DNA of 16,723 nucleotides from CAYJII01 sp964370225 (GCA_964370225.1 CAYJII010000043.1:1-16723); one strand, 5' to 3'. Shown: positions 6,659 through 15,299, counted from the stretch's first letter. Made by a program: numbers and translations. The notes: a model not told the origin generated them from the sequence alone.

Positions 6659-8248
6659 TTAATATGGTTTATACATTTCCATTATCTTCAGTGCTGTCTT
6701 AATTCCATCTACCGCTGCACTCATGATACCACCAGCATATCCGGCACCCTCGCCACATGGGTACAGTCCCTCTAAATTTGTAGCCATACCATTTTCTCCA
6801 CGCACAATTCGTACAGGTGAAGATGTCCTAGTTTCAGGAGCTGTTAACACAGCGTCTTTTTTTGAGAATGCGCGCATTTTTTTCGAAAAATTATTTATAC
6901 CTTTTCTCATCATATCAGTAACAAATTCAGGCAAAATCTCATTGAAATCCGCTTCACTCACACCTATGGAATAAGAAGGTTTCACTTTATTAATATCAAG
7001 TCCTATTTTCCCATCTAAAAAATTGCCAACAGTAACTGCACAAGCTTTATAATCCCCGCCAGCCAAACTAAACGCCTTTTTCTCGATTTGCTCTTGAAAG
7101 CGTACACCATCAAGTGGTGAGTTCCCAAAATCATTTGGAGTAACAGAAACTACTACAGCTGCATTAGCATTGACATTATCTCTTGCATATTCACTCATTC
7201 CATTAGTTACTACACTTCCAGCGCTTGAGCTAGATGGTACTACTACGCCACCAGGACACATGCAAAACGTGTAAACTCCCCTATCATTCTCACGATATGA
7301 CAGCTGATATTCACCCTGTGGAAGCTTTAACTTATCTGCATCTAGGCGATATAAGCTCTCGTTTATATCGCTTTGCAAATGCTCTATTCGCGCACCTACT
7401 GAAAACGATTTTGCTTCTAAAAACACACCTTTATTAAGTAGCATCTCAAAAGTATCTCTCGCACTATGACCTAGCGCTAATACTACATTATCAGTTGCTA
7501 CTTCATCTGAATTAACGACAATCCCTTTAATTTTGCTATTATCCACAATTATATTTTCAAGCTTATGATCAAAATGCACTTCACCGCCAAGATTAATAAT
7601 CTCTTTGCGGATATTTTTTATCACATCACGTAATTTGTCAGTTCCTACATGTGGTTTAGCTTTATACAAAATTTCATCGGGTGCACCAAACTTTACTAAA
7701 GTTTCGAGCACAAAATCGCAATGTTTATCAGAAATACGAGTGGTGAGTTTCCCGTCAGAAAACGTACCAGCTCCACCTTCCCCAAATTGGACATTCGATT
7801 TTTCATCTAATACAGCATTACTGAAGAAATTCTCAATCGCTAATACTCTTCTATCGATATCATATCCTCTCTCGACAATAACGGGTTTGTACCCATATTT
7901 CGCCAAAAGATATCCGCAAAAAAGTCCCGCTGGTCCTAAACCAACTACATAAACTGGAGTATCTAGTGGTTTTTGACCTATATTTGCTATTAATTCTTCT
8001 TTCAAAAAAAGCTTTACATTGTTATTATTAGCATTTTTTACTGCTAATTTTTCGTCTGTTTTCAGCTCCAATAACACCGAGTACACAAACATGGGATTAT
8101 TCTTGTTTCTCGCATCCAGCGATTTCTTGCGAATATGCCATTCGCTCACGTCCACTTCTTCTAAACCAAGCAAACTTGCAGCTTTTTTTAGCAAATTGCT
8201 CTCTCTTTTATTCGGACTCAGTTTAATATTATTTACTATTACAGACAT
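6659..8248 (-). CDS. FAD-dependent oxidoreductase of the COG2509 type (uncharacterised dehydrogenase)
   Basis: A 529-residue flavoprotein with a Rossmann-type FAD-binding fold. The dinucleotide signature VVGLGPAG is at 101-108 with the following VIVERG (123-128) placing the acidic ribose-binding residue. A conserved NVQFGEGGAGTFSDGK segment (152-167) and a C-terminal YPCGEGAGYAGGIMSAA segment mark the COG2509 family, whose substrate is not known to me. About 95 residues precede the FAD motif as a separate N-terminal domain, usual for this family. I start it at the ATG at 8248 because AAAGGAAG lies a few bases upstream; an ATG ten codons further up has no such site and falls inside an intergenic hairpin. 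It follows cdaR after a 56-base gap. In clostridia such a gene is often found close to cdaA/cdaR (from memory), but a biochemical link is not established. Confidence 0.88.
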   Translation of the reverse strand: MSVIVNNIKLSPNKRESNLLKKAASLLGLEEVDVSEWHIRKKSLDARNKNNPMFVYSVLLELKTDEKLAVKNANNNNVKLFLKEELIANIGQKPLDTPVYVVGLGPAGLFCGYLLAKYGYKPVIVERGYDIDRRVLAIENFFSNAVLDEKSNVQFGEGGAGTFSDGKLTTRISDKHCDFVLETLVKFGAPDEILYKAKPHVGTDKLRDVIKNIRKEIINLGGEVHFDHKLENIIVDNSKIKGIVVNSDEVATDNVVLALGHSARDTFEMLLNKGVFLEAKSFSVGARIEHLQSDINESLYRLDADKLKLPQGEYQLSYRENDRGVYTFCMCPGGVVVPSSSSAGSVVTNGMSEYARDNVNANAAVVVSVTPNDFGNSPLDGVRFQEQIEKKAFSLAGGDYKACAVTVGNFLDGKIGLDINKVKPSYSIGVSEADFNEILPEFVTDMMRKGINNFSKKMRAFSKKDAVLTAPETRTSSPVRIVRGENGMATNLEGLYPCGEGAGYAGGIMSAAVDGIKTALKIMEMYKPY

Positions 8249-8264
8249 ATTTCTTCCTTTATTA

Positions 8265-8300
8265 ATTATGTTGCTCATCCGTTTGAATGAACAACATAAT
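8265..8300. repeat. Intergenic inverted repeat (hairpin) between cdaR and the FAD gene
   Basis: ATTATGTTG (8265-8273) and its complement (8292-8300) pair, and after one mismatch four more pairs (8275-8278 with 8287-8290) follow, leaving an 8-base loop. In the direction of transcription the stem is followed by TTAATAAAGG, not a T-run, so it is not a standard rho-independent terminator. It may set differential expression or transcript stability inside the cdaA operon. Confidence 0.6.
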
Positions 8301-8304
8301 CCTT

Positions 8305-9585
8305 TTAATCTTCAGTTTTACTTTCAGTTTTGCTTTGTACTCTGACTAGTACAGTGTATTCACCTGTTGCCCATGCATTTTTATTGGATACCATGGAAAT
8401 ATTCGCAGTCGCAGTTTGCTCTCCTTCGCTCAAATTAGCATTAGAGAAATTTACTATTGCCCTGACATCCGATGGTGTGAGATTTGCAATTGTTTGCATA
8501 TCTCCAACAATTTTAACATCTGCAACAACTTCGCTAATTAGGGTTACATCGAAGTTTGATGGCACATTATTGAGTATGATATTATCCACAGTCAATGTTG
8601 TTTCTGACATCCCAAAGCTTTCGAATTCTACTGATACATGCGATATATTATCAATATTGATGTATCCTGTTAATAGCTCAATATCAAACGTGAACACAGA
8701 ACCTATTCCTATTTCTCTAAAGTCTATTGTTCCAAGTGAAATTTCTTCAATATTTGCCACAGTATCTGTAGGCAAGCCCACTGTAATTTCTTCCACAAGC
8801 ATTTCATATTTCATTGTTTCTACATCAAAACCTTGTGGCACATTCACATAATCAAATGTAAGTGGTACGGTTTGTTTTAAATATATCGGAACATAGATAT
8901 TAAAGTTTTGCATATCGTACGATACATTTTCTAGCTCTAATATATTATTATTACTACCATAAAAAACTATCTCTCCACTTATCTGCGTAGATGATGTAAT
9001 AGACATACTCTCATCATTTTCTATTACACATTTAGTGATTTGAGATATTTCACTTTCTGGCCCTGTCAAAATAATATTTTCAGTAGTAGGTATAAGCTTT
9101 TCTTGGATATATCCATCTTGTATTACTAAATTCGGAGCAGACGCATCAAGCGCAAACTGCTTATCGACATATCTATCGAACACCAAAGTTACTGTGTTTG
9201 GTCGTGAGTACAAAATACTAAAATCATTTTGCAGCGCATTTGCAGGCTCAGCTTTAAGATTAAGCTCGTACTCACCTGGTTTTGTTACATCAGTCAAATC
9301 AACGGTAAGTAAAAAATCTTCTGGCTCTAGCAGTCCTACAGTGTATGACCCACCTTGAACGAATACGCTTGTAGTAATGTCATCAGCATCAATTATTTTA
9401 AGTCCCGATTCTGCAAGGCTAGTTTCAATAGCGTCAATATCTAAGGTTACACCAGCTATTGACCTTGTTGTGTCTGGGATAATTATTGTGCTTATGATAA
9501 ACCAGATAATTATCGCTACAAATACAGATATTATTTTTAGTAAGGAGTTATTATCAAAAATCTTCGTAAATGTATTTTTCTTCAT
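8305..9585 (-). CDS. cdaR: CdaR, YbbR-domain regulator of diadenylate cyclase
   Basis: A 426-residue membrane-anchored protein with an N-terminal transmembrane helix (residues about 15-36, LLKIISVFVAIIIWFIIS at its centre) and a long extracytoplasmic part made of successive YbbR-type beta-rich domains (e.g. the VFVQGGSYTVGLLEPEDF and NIILTGPESEI regions). In Bacillus and Listeria, CdaR contacts CdaA in the membrane and tunes c-di-AMP output. The start overlaps the cdaA stop as TAATG, sharing one base, with AAAGGGAAG just upstream inside cdaA, indicating translational coupling. The C-terminus ends in a short charged tail (SKTESKTED). The gene that often follows in other Bacillota, glmM, is not here. 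Confidence 0.92.
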   Translation of the reverse strand: MKKNTFTKIFDNNSLLKIISVFVAIIIWFIISTIIIPDTTRSIAGVTLDIDAIETSLAESGLKIIDADDITTSVFVQGGSYTVGLLEPEDFLLTVDLTDVTKPGEYELNLKAEPANALQNDFSILYSRPNTVTLVFDRYVDKQFALDASAPNLVIQDGYIQEKLIPTTENIILTGPESEISQITKCVIENDESMSITSSTQISGEIVFYGSNNNILELENVSYDMQNFNIYVPIYLKQTVPLTFDYVNVPQGFDVETMKYEMLVEEITVGLPTDTVANIEEISLGTIDFREIGIGSVFTFDIELLTGYINIDNISHVSVEFESFGMSETTLTVDNIILNNVPSNFDVTLISEVVADVKIVGDMQTIANLTPSDVRAIVNFSNANLSEGEQTATANISMVSNKNAWATGEYTVLVRVQSKTESKTED

Positions 9586-10442
9586 TATTTTTTCTTCCCT
9601 TTCCAGAAAGAAGTTTTTTTGCTTTTTTCTTCACTACTTGGTACTAATTTATTTTTAAGATATCCTTTTAATCGTACGGGGTCAAACCCTCTTAATAATT
9701 GTCCGTCTTCTGCAATGGATACTGTCCCTGTTTCCTCAGAAACAACTATTGTGATTGCATCTGAAATTTCACTAATGCCAATCGACGCGCGATGCCTTGA
9801 ACCTAAATTCGAAGCGATCAGCTCTTCTTTTTGGGGCTTAGGCAAAAAGCAAGCTGCAGCATAAATCTTGCCATCCCTCATTATCATCGCACCATCATGA
9901 AGCGGTGATTTATTAAAGAATATATTTCCAAAAAGCTCCACGCTCGGTGCAGCATCAACGATAACACCCGTTTGGATTTGTTCACCTAATTTTGTTGTTC
10001 GCTCAATGATGATAATTGCACCTGTACGTGATTTTGATAGTTCGTCTGTTGCTTCGATTATCACAGGTATAACTTTATCCCATTGTGACTGACTTTTTTC
10101 TGTTGCGTCTTGCCCAAATACTGTTGTAACTTTTGCTCTACCAACTTTTTCGAGTATTCTCCTAAGCTCAGGTTGAAACAATATTACAACCGCTAAAATT
10201 CCGACTTGTAACACATTACTTAATAAATATCCAGTAGCACTTAAGTTTAATAATGTGGCTGCGAAATACGCAATCAAAAGTAAAGCAATTCCTTTTAAGA
10301 GTTGCTCTGCTCTGGTTTCTTTTATTATATTGAATGCTTTATAAACAATATACGATATGAACACAATATCAATAACATCACTTATCGTGAAATTACGTAT
10401 CACACTGAATATAGTTAGCAAAAAGTTGTCCAATAATTCCAT
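9585..10442 (-). CDS. cdaA: CdaA, membrane diadenylate cyclase (c-di-AMP synthase)
   Basis: A 285-residue enzyme that condenses two ATP to c-di-AMP, the second messenger controlling potassium and osmolyte balance and cell-wall integrity. Three hydrophobic N-terminal segments (about 20-37, 48-66 and 73-89) precede the cytoplasmic DAC domain. The catalytic motifs are intact: DGA at 183-185 (LHDGAMI) and RHR at 216-218 (LGSRHRASIGISE). FQPELRRILEKVGR at 89-102 is the usual membrane-proximal linker. The C-terminal tail is strongly basic (KGKKK). I take the ATG at 10442 as start, with AAGGTG eight bases upstream; a TTG immediately before it is unnecessary. A strong promoter lies about 100 bases upstream and cdaR overlaps its stop codon. 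Confidence 0.96.
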   Translation of the reverse strand: MELLDNFLLTIFSVIRNFTISDVIDIVFISYIVYKAFNIIKETRAEQLLKGIALLLIAYFAATLLNLSATGYLLSNVLQVGILAVVILFQPELRRILEKVGRAKVTTVFGQDATEKSQSQWDKVIPVIIEATDELSKSRTGAIIIIERTTKLGEQIQTGVIVDAAPSVELFGNIFFNKSPLHDGAMIMRDGKIYAAACFLPKPQKEELIASNLGSRHRASIGISEISDAITIVVSEETGTVSIAEDGQLLRGFDPVRLKGYLKNKLVPSSEEKSKKTSFWKGKKK

Positions 10443-10477
10443 CAAATCTGCACCTTACTAAATTTTATTAGAAATAA

Positions 10478-10518
10478 GTATTTATTAATATTATAAACAT
10501 AAAAAACTATAAATTACA
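10478..10518 (-). promoter_or_regulatory. Possible secondary promoter for cdaA
   Basis: In the AT-rich leader of cdaA the minus strand carries TTGTAA and, 18 bases on, a perfect TATAAT inside GTTTATAATATT. The -35 matches at only 4 of 6 positions, and the region is so AT-rich that chance TATAAT sites are expected, so this is a weak call. The start and end given are approximate. Confidence 0.25.
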
Positions 10519-10538
10519 ATATTTTATCCCTTAATTAA

Positions 10539-10567
10539 ATTATACTATATACTTCACTTAATGTCCA
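10539..10567 (-). promoter_or_regulatory. Sigma-A promoter of the cdaA-cdaR operon
   Basis: TGGACA (10567-10562) is followed after exactly 17 bases by a perfect TATAAT (10544-10539) on the minus strand. The -35 deviates from TTGACA at one base. Transcription should begin near 10531, giving a leader of about 90 bases that is very AT-rich and shows no obvious riboswitch. The promoter lies just downstream of the ileS terminator, consistent with a new transcription unit. Confidence 0.75.
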
Positions 10568-10586
10568 TATAGCAAGCATAGTTTTT

Positions 10587-10636
10587 TTAGCAAAACAACA
10601 AGAACATTTCACTAAAAATAGTGAAATGTTCTTGTA
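10587..10636 (-). terminator. Rho-independent terminator of ileS
   Basis: Downstream of the ileS stop the minus strand forms a perfect 17-bp stem (10598-10614 with 10619-10635) closed by a 4-base loop, followed by TTGTTTTG as U-rich tail. It separates ileS from the cdaA promoter. The mirror strand also has a short T-poor tail, so direction is set by the genes. Confidence 0.8.
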
Positions 10637-10646
10637 AAAATTTGAC

Positions 10647-13600
10647 TTAAGCTTTTTTTATCCCGAAATCAACTTTTTCACCATTGATATCCCAGTTTTG
10701 CATGCTTTCACAATCAGTGAAGCAAAGCTCATTGCATAAAACATTTTCTTTAATCACATCGATGTTATTTTCAACGATTTCTTTTATTTTTTCATTGTTT
10801 GCTACGTAAATATCTATACGGTCAAGCACTTCGAAATCTAAATCTTTTCTCATCGTTTGAAGTTTTGAGATAATCTCTCTTACAAATCCTTCTTCTATCA
10901 ACTCTTCTGTCAAATGAGTATCAAGCGCAACGATAATATTATTCTCAGACACAGATTCAAAACCTTCTGTTTGTTTAGTTTCGATTAACAAATCGTCACT
11001 AGTAAGTTTTTCTTCTCCACTCGAAAGAGTTATTGTAATAAATCCATTGCTGTCAAGCTCAGATTTTGCACTTGCTCCATCGATTGCCATCAGAATATTT
11101 CTCACTTCACCTAATTGCTTACCAAACCTTGGACCTAAAGTTTTCAGTTGCGGCTTGATATTATACGCTATATATCCACTAGTATCGCTAATTTCAAGTA
11201 CTTCTTTAACATTAAGCTCATCAGCTAAGATATTTTTATAAAAATCACTCAGCGGTCTTTGTGCTTTTACATATAATTTTGACAGAGGTTGACGGTTTTT
11301 GATACCGCTTGTATTTCTAGCACTTCTTGCCAAAGTCGCACAGTTTAAGAGCTGTGCCATATCTTCTTCAAGCTCTTTGTCAATAAAAGCTGTATCTGCC
11401 ACTGGGTAGTCACATAAATGTATACTCTCAGGAGCATTTTTATCCGTTGTTACTACAAGATTTTGATATATTTGTTCGGTCATAAATGGAATCATTGGCG
11501 CTGCTATTTTTGCTAATGTCACTAAAGCTGTATACAATGTCATGTACGCATTAACCTTGTCTTGTGGCATTTCTTTAACCCAAAATCTTTCGCGTGTGCG
11601 TCTTACATACCAGTTAGATAAATCGTCCACAAAATCTTGTAATGTTCTTGCAGTTTCAGGTATGCGATAATTTGCAAGGTTATCATCTACAGTTTTGATT
11701 GTTGAGTTTAGTCGTGATAATATCCATTTATCCATTACAGATAATTTATCAGTTTCTAGCTTATATTCGCTTGGGTTGAATTTATCAATATCCGCATATA
11801 ACACAAAGAATGCATATACATTCCATAGTGTACCCATGAACTTACGTCCATACTCAGTTACTGCTTTATCATGAAATCTGTTAGGCAGCCATGGAGCACT
11901 GTTGATATAAAAATACCATCTGATTGCGTCTGCGCCAAACGCATCTAGTGACTCGAATGGATCAACTGCATTTCCTTTAGATTTTGACATTTTTAGTCCA
12001 TTTTCGTCCTGTACCAATCCTAGTACAACTACATTCTCATATGGTGATTTGTCAAATAGCAAAGTTGAAATTGCTAAGAGTGAGTAAAACCATCCTCTAG
12101 TTTGGTCAACCGCTTCACTAATAAATTTTGCTGGGAATTGACTTTCGAAAAGGTCTTTATTCTCAAACGGATAGTGATGTTGAGCAAATGGCATTGCACC
12201 TGAGTCAAACCAACAGTCAATAACTTCAGCGACCCTTTTTGCTTTCGCACTACACTTAGGACAATTTATCTCAACTTCATCGATATATGGACGGTGAAGT
12301 TCGATATCATCAGGACAATTGTCTGACATTGATTTTAGTTGCTCGATGCTTCCAATACACTCGCGATGTCCACATTCACATTCCCAAATATTCAGTGGTG
12401 TGCCCCAATATCTGTTTCTTGAGATACCCCAATCTTGGATATTTTCTAGCCAGTCACCAAATCTACCTTTCCCAATAGTTTCAGGAATCCAGTTTATAGT
12501 ATTGTTGTTTTTGATTAAATTTTCTTTTACAGCAGTCATTTTGATAAACCAAGAATCTCTTGCATAGTAAATAAGTGGAGTATCACAACGCCAGCAATGT
12601 GGATAGCTATGCTCAAATTTTGGAGCAGAGAAAAGCAGTCCATTTTCGCGCATGAATTTAAGTATCATATCATCCGCTTCTTTGCAGAAAACGCCTTCCC
12701 ACAAAGTTTCTTTTGTCATTTCACCTTTTGTATTAACGAATTGCACGAAAGGCAAATCGTAGTTTCTGCCAACATTAGCATCATCCTCACCAAATGCAGG
12801 CGCGATGTGTACAATTCCCGTACCGTCACCAGTTGTTACATAGTTATCACATGTGATGTAAAAACAGTCTTTGTCAGGCGTGAAAAAGTTAAATAGTGGT
12901 AGGTATTTTTTGCGTTCTAAATCTTTACCCTTACACTCAGAAATTACTGTGTAGTTTTCTTCCCCCAACACTTTATCACAAAGTTCTTTTGCTAAGATGT
13001 ATATTTCTCCATCTGAATTAACTTTAACATACTCAACCTCAGGGTTAACACATAATGCCACGTTGCTAGGTAAAGTCCATGGAGTTGTAGTCCATGCTAA
13101 GAAATAACCATCTTCGTCAGCTATTTTAAATTTAGCAACAGCACTTCTCTCTTTAACATCTTTATATCCTTGCGCTACCTCGTGGCTTGATAGTGGAGTT
13201 CCACATCTTGGGCAGTAAGGTACAATTTTAAAGCCTTTATATAAAAGCCCTTTGTCCCAAATTTCTTTTAACGCCCACCACTCGCTCTCGATATAGTCGT
13301 TATGGTATGTTACATATGGTTGATCCATGTCAGCCCAAAATCCAACTGTTCCAGAAAAATCTTCCCACATGCCTTTGTATTTCCAAACGCTCTCTTTACA
13401 TTTTTCTAAAAACGGCTCTAGTCCGTACGCTTCGATTTCGTCTTTACCATTTATCCCCACTAGTTTCTCTACTTCTAGCTCGACTGGTAGCCCATGTGTA
13501 TCCCAACCTGCTTTTCTTGGCACAAATTCACCTTTCATAGTGTGGTAGCGAGGGAATAAGTCCTTGATAACCCTAGTTAATACATGTCCGATATGTGGCA

Positions 13601-13757
13601 TACCATTCGCAGTCGGCGGACCATCATAAAACGTGTAAGTTTCAGCATCTTTTCTGATATCCATGCTCTTGTTGAAGATATCATTTTCTTGCCAAAATTT
13701 TAATACTTCTTTTTCTCTTTGTACGAAATTTAAATCGGTAGAAACCTTTTTGTACAT
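10647..13757 (-). CDS. ileS: Isoleucyl-tRNA synthetase, long eukaryote-like (IleS2) type
   Basis: A 1036-residue class I aminoacyl-tRNA synthetase that charges tRNA-Ile. The catalytic signatures are HIGH at 55-58 (within GPPTANGMPHIGHVL) and KMSKS at 589-593. The CP1 editing domain that hydrolyses mischarged Val-tRNA shows TTTPWTLPSN at 223-232 and DGTGIVHIAPAFGEDD at 311-326. Metal-binding CxxC pairs occur at C182/C185 (PYCPRCG) and around 459-501. The bacterial type 1 enzyme ends in a zinc-finger domain with two CxxC pairs; this protein lacks it and ends with a different C-terminal domain (DFGIKKA), and its length also fits the eukaryote-like type 2, a group with low sensitivity to mupirocin. 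AAAGGAAG lies six bases before the ATG. Expression is controlled by the Ile T-box in its leader and it is followed by a strong terminator, so it is a one-gene unit. Confidence 0.96.
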   Translation of the reverse strand: MYKKVSTDLNFVQREKEVLKFWQENDIFNKSMDIRKDAETYTFYDGPPTANGMPHIGHVLTRVIKDLFPRYHTMKGEFVPRKAGWDTHGLPVELEVEKLVGINGKDEIEAYGLEPFLEKCKESVWKYKGMWEDFSGTVGFWADMDQPYVTYHNDYIESEWWALKEIWDKGLLYKGFKIVPYCPRCGTPLSSHEVAQGYKDVKERSAVAKFKIADEDGYFLAWTTTPWTLPSNVALCVNPEVEYVKVNSDGEIYILAKELCDKVLGEENYTVISECKGKDLERKKYLPLFNFFTPDKDCFYITCDNYVTTGDGTGIVHIAPAFGEDDANVGRNYDLPFVQFVNTKGEMTKETLWEGVFCKEADDMILKFMRENGLLFSAPKFEHSYPHCWRCDTPLIYYARDSWFIKMTAVKENLIKNNNTINWIPETIGKGRFGDWLENIQDWGISRNRYWGTPLNIWECECGHRECIGSIEQLKSMSDNCPDDIELHRPYIDEVEINCPKCSAKAKRVAEVIDCWFDSGAMPFAQHHYPFENKDLFESQFPAKFISEAVDQTRGWFYSLLAISTLLFDKSPYENVVVLGLVQDENGLKMSKSKGNAVDPFESLDAFGADAIRWYFYINSAPWLPNRFHDKAVTEYGRKFMGTLWNVYAFFVLYADIDKFNPSEYKLETDKLSVMDKWILSRLNSTIKTVDDNLANYRIPETARTLQDFVDDLSNWYVRRTRERFWVKEMPQDKVNAYMTLYTALVTLAKIAAPMIPFMTEQIYQNLVVTTDKNAPESIHLCDYPVADTAFIDKELEEDMAQLLNCATLARSARNTSGIKNRQPLSKLYVKAQRPLSDFYKNILADELNVKEVLEISDTSGYIAYNIKPQLKTLGPRFGKQLGEVRNILMAIDGASAKSELDSNGFITITLSSGEEKLTSDDLLIETKQTEGFESVSENNIIVALDTHLTEELIEEGFVREIISKLQTMRKDLDFEVLDRIDIYVANNEKIKEIVENNIDVIKENVLCNELCFTDCESMQNWDINGEKVDFGIKKA

Positions 13758-13774
13758 ATAAATCTTCCTTTCAA

Positions 13775-13812
13775 AATAAAAAAACTCTCGCCTGAAAACA
13801 GGACAAGAGTTT
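13775..13812 (-). terminator. T-box-controlled terminator in the ileS leader
   Basis: The minus strand carries a stem of about 13 bp (13799-13812 with 13782-13794) with one G-U pair, one bulged base and a 4-base loop, followed by TTTTTTTATTTT. It forms when tRNA-Ile is charged and stops transcription before ileS; the upstream T-box sequence at 13821-13832 forms the competing antiterminator. Confidence 0.88.
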
Positions 13813-14024
13813 AAAAAACTTGTATACCACCTATTTACATACTAACATATGCTTTTCCTATAACGGGGAAAACCGCCTACACTTACTAAATTTCAGCTAG
13901 GTGCTCCGAAGTGATATTCGTATATAAGCTACTAATACAAGGCTCACACCAACCCTTGCTCGCTAATAAATTTCGCTTAAATACTACTTAGTCTTCATCT
14001 TAGCATTTATTTGGTTATATTATT
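13775..14024 (-). ncRNA. T-box riboswitch, isoleucine-specific, ileS leader
   Basis: This 250-base leader fills the gap between the U32 gene and ileS. Read on the minus strand it shows the standard T-box order: GCGAGCAAGG, then GGTTGGTGTGAGCC (Stem I distal region), the specifier region GAATATCACTTCGGAGC, the conserved GCTGAA after Stem I, a GGCGG...CCCCGTTA stem, the T-box AGGTGGTATACA (13832-13821) and a terminator with a long T-run. The specifier triplet is AUC (13915-13913), an isoleucine codon, which agrees with the downstream gene. The UGGU of the T-box bulge would pair with the ACCA end of uncharged tRNA-Ile. Uncharged tRNA bridges specifier and T-box, stabilises the antiterminator and lets ileS be transcribed. 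The 5' end is estimated from the promoter. Confidence 0.95.
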
Positions 14025-14030
14025 GCGTTA

Positions 14031-14059
14031 ATTATACTATGCATTTCTTTTTCTGTCAA
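14031..14059 (-). promoter_or_regulatory. Sigma-A promoter of the ileS T-box transcript
   Basis: A consensus promoter: TTGACA (14059-14054), 17 bases, TATAAT (14036-14031) on the minus strand. It starts six bases after the stop codon of the U32 gene. Expected transcript start is near 14024. Confidence 0.9.
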
Positions 14060-14065
14060 GTACTT

Positions 14066-15274
14066 TTAACGCGCTTTTCTAATCATGGAGCCTTTCACAA
14101 AAACTTCGTCGCTTTCCATGTAAAATTTCATGTTCGCGTGTTTTGTATCTTCTATAGAATTGCCGTCTTTATCAAATAAATTCTTTATCTTAAACTGTAT
14201 TGGCTTACCACCTGGAGATAAAATTTCGGTATCATCTTCTAAGTAGAACTTATTTTTTTGCGTGCAATATATTTTACCATCTTTGCACTCGTCTATAACT
14301 GCAATAACATCAAACTCGCGTAAATATCCACCGTTTTCGTAATACTGTGTCGGAGTGTCAAAGTAAAAGCCTGTTGTATAACGTCTATGACTAACTTTAC
14401 TTACTTCTTCCACTAACCACTCAGGAGTAATATACTCACTTGGATTTTTTTTGTACTCTTCTAGCGCAAGTTTATATGCATTAGTCACAACTGATACATA
14501 GTATGCAGATTTTGCTCTTCCTTCTATCTTAAAACTAGTAACCCCAGCTTTAACAAGCTTGTCAACATGCTCTATCATACATAAGTCTTTTGCATTCAAA
14601 ATATAACTACCTTTTTCATCCTCATAAATTGGATAATACTCATTCGGACGTTTCTCCTCAACCAAATGATACCCCCACCTACATGGTTGGGCACATTCGC
14701 CTCTGTTCGCATCACGATTTATCATATAATTTGAAATTAAGCATCTACCTGAAAAAGACATGCACATAGCCCCATGCACAAAAACTTCTATATCCATATC
14801 AGATGGAATATTATCTCTTATCCCTTTTATTTCTTCTAGCGATAATTCACGAGCTAGTACAACCCTTTTAGCACCCATGTCGTAAAATGCACGTGCAGTT
14901 TCATAATTAACAATACCCGCTTGGGTTGAGATATGTATCTCAAGATTTGGTGCGTATTTTTTGCACATAGCAAGAACACCTATGTCAGCTACAATACATG
15001 CATCTACCCCTGTGCTCTCAACAAATTTAATGTACTCAGGAAAATCCTTAACTTCATCATTTCTTGGAAGTGTATTGCAAGTAAGATAAACTTTTACTCC
15101 TTTTTCGTGTGCAAAATCTACCGCTTTTTTTAAAAGCTCTCTGTCAAATTTTGCAGCAGAGGCTCTCATCCCATAGTCACTGCCCCCCAGATACACTGCA
15201 TCTGCTCCGTATAAAATCGCAGCTTCGAGTCTTTCCCAATCTCCCACTGGTGATAATATTTCAATATTTTGCAT
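14066..15274 (-). CDS. U32 family protein, TrhP-like (tRNA 5-hydroxyuridine formation)
   Basis: A 402-residue member of the family called peptidase U32. Bacterial homologues YegQ/TrhP and Bacillus YrrN/YrrO (TrhP1/P2) are needed for prephenate-dependent 5-hydroxylation of uridine 34 in tRNAs, so a tRNA-modifying role is more likely than proteolysis. The N-terminus (ILSPVGDWERLEAAILYGADAVYLGG) is the typical TIM-barrel start. The U32 signature lies at 163-181 (EVFVHGAMCMSFSGRC and on), and conserved cysteines C171, C178, C194, C198 and possibly C232 are placed for an iron-sulfur cluster. The ribosome site is GAAGGAT. It follows mltG after a hairpin; in Bacillus subtilis mltG (yrrL), trmR, yrrN and yrrO lie together, which supports this assignment, though a trmR-like methyltransferase gene is absent between them here. 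Confidence 0.88.
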   Translation of the reverse strand: MQNIEILSPVGDWERLEAAILYGADAVYLGGSDYGMRASAAKFDRELLKKAVDFAHEKGVKVYLTCNTLPRNDEVKDFPEYIKFVESTGVDACIVADIGVLAMCKKYAPNLEIHISTQAGIVNYETARAFYDMGAKRVVLARELSLEEIKGIRDNIPSDMDIEVFVHGAMCMSFSGRCLISNYMINRDANRGECAQPCRWGYHLVEEKRPNEYYPIYEDEKGSYILNAKDLCMIEHVDKLVKAGVTSFKIEGRAKSAYYVSVVTNAYKLALEEYKKNPSEYITPEWLVEEVSKVSHRRYTTGFYFDTPTQYYENGGYLREFDVIAVIDECKDGKIYCTQKNKFYLEDDTEILSPGGKPIQFKIKNLFDKDGNSIEDTKHANMKFYMESDEVFVKGSMIRKAR

Positions 15275-15299
15275 AAATATCCTTCTTTTCTTCTAACTA

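Noticed and set aside
8249..8278. ATG ten codons upstream of the FAD gene
   Set aside because: It falls inside the intergenic hairpin; AAAGGAAG is properly placed for the ATG at 8248.
8330..8851. 173-codon plus-strand open frame
   Set aside because: Antisense shadow of cdaR; Ser/Thr-rich composition is the usual mirror of the beta-rich YbbR domains.
14066..15274. Secreted collagenase/peptidase reading of the U32 gene
   Set aside because: No signal peptide, cysteine pattern fits an iron-sulfur cluster, and closer functional data for the family concern tRNA hydroxylation.
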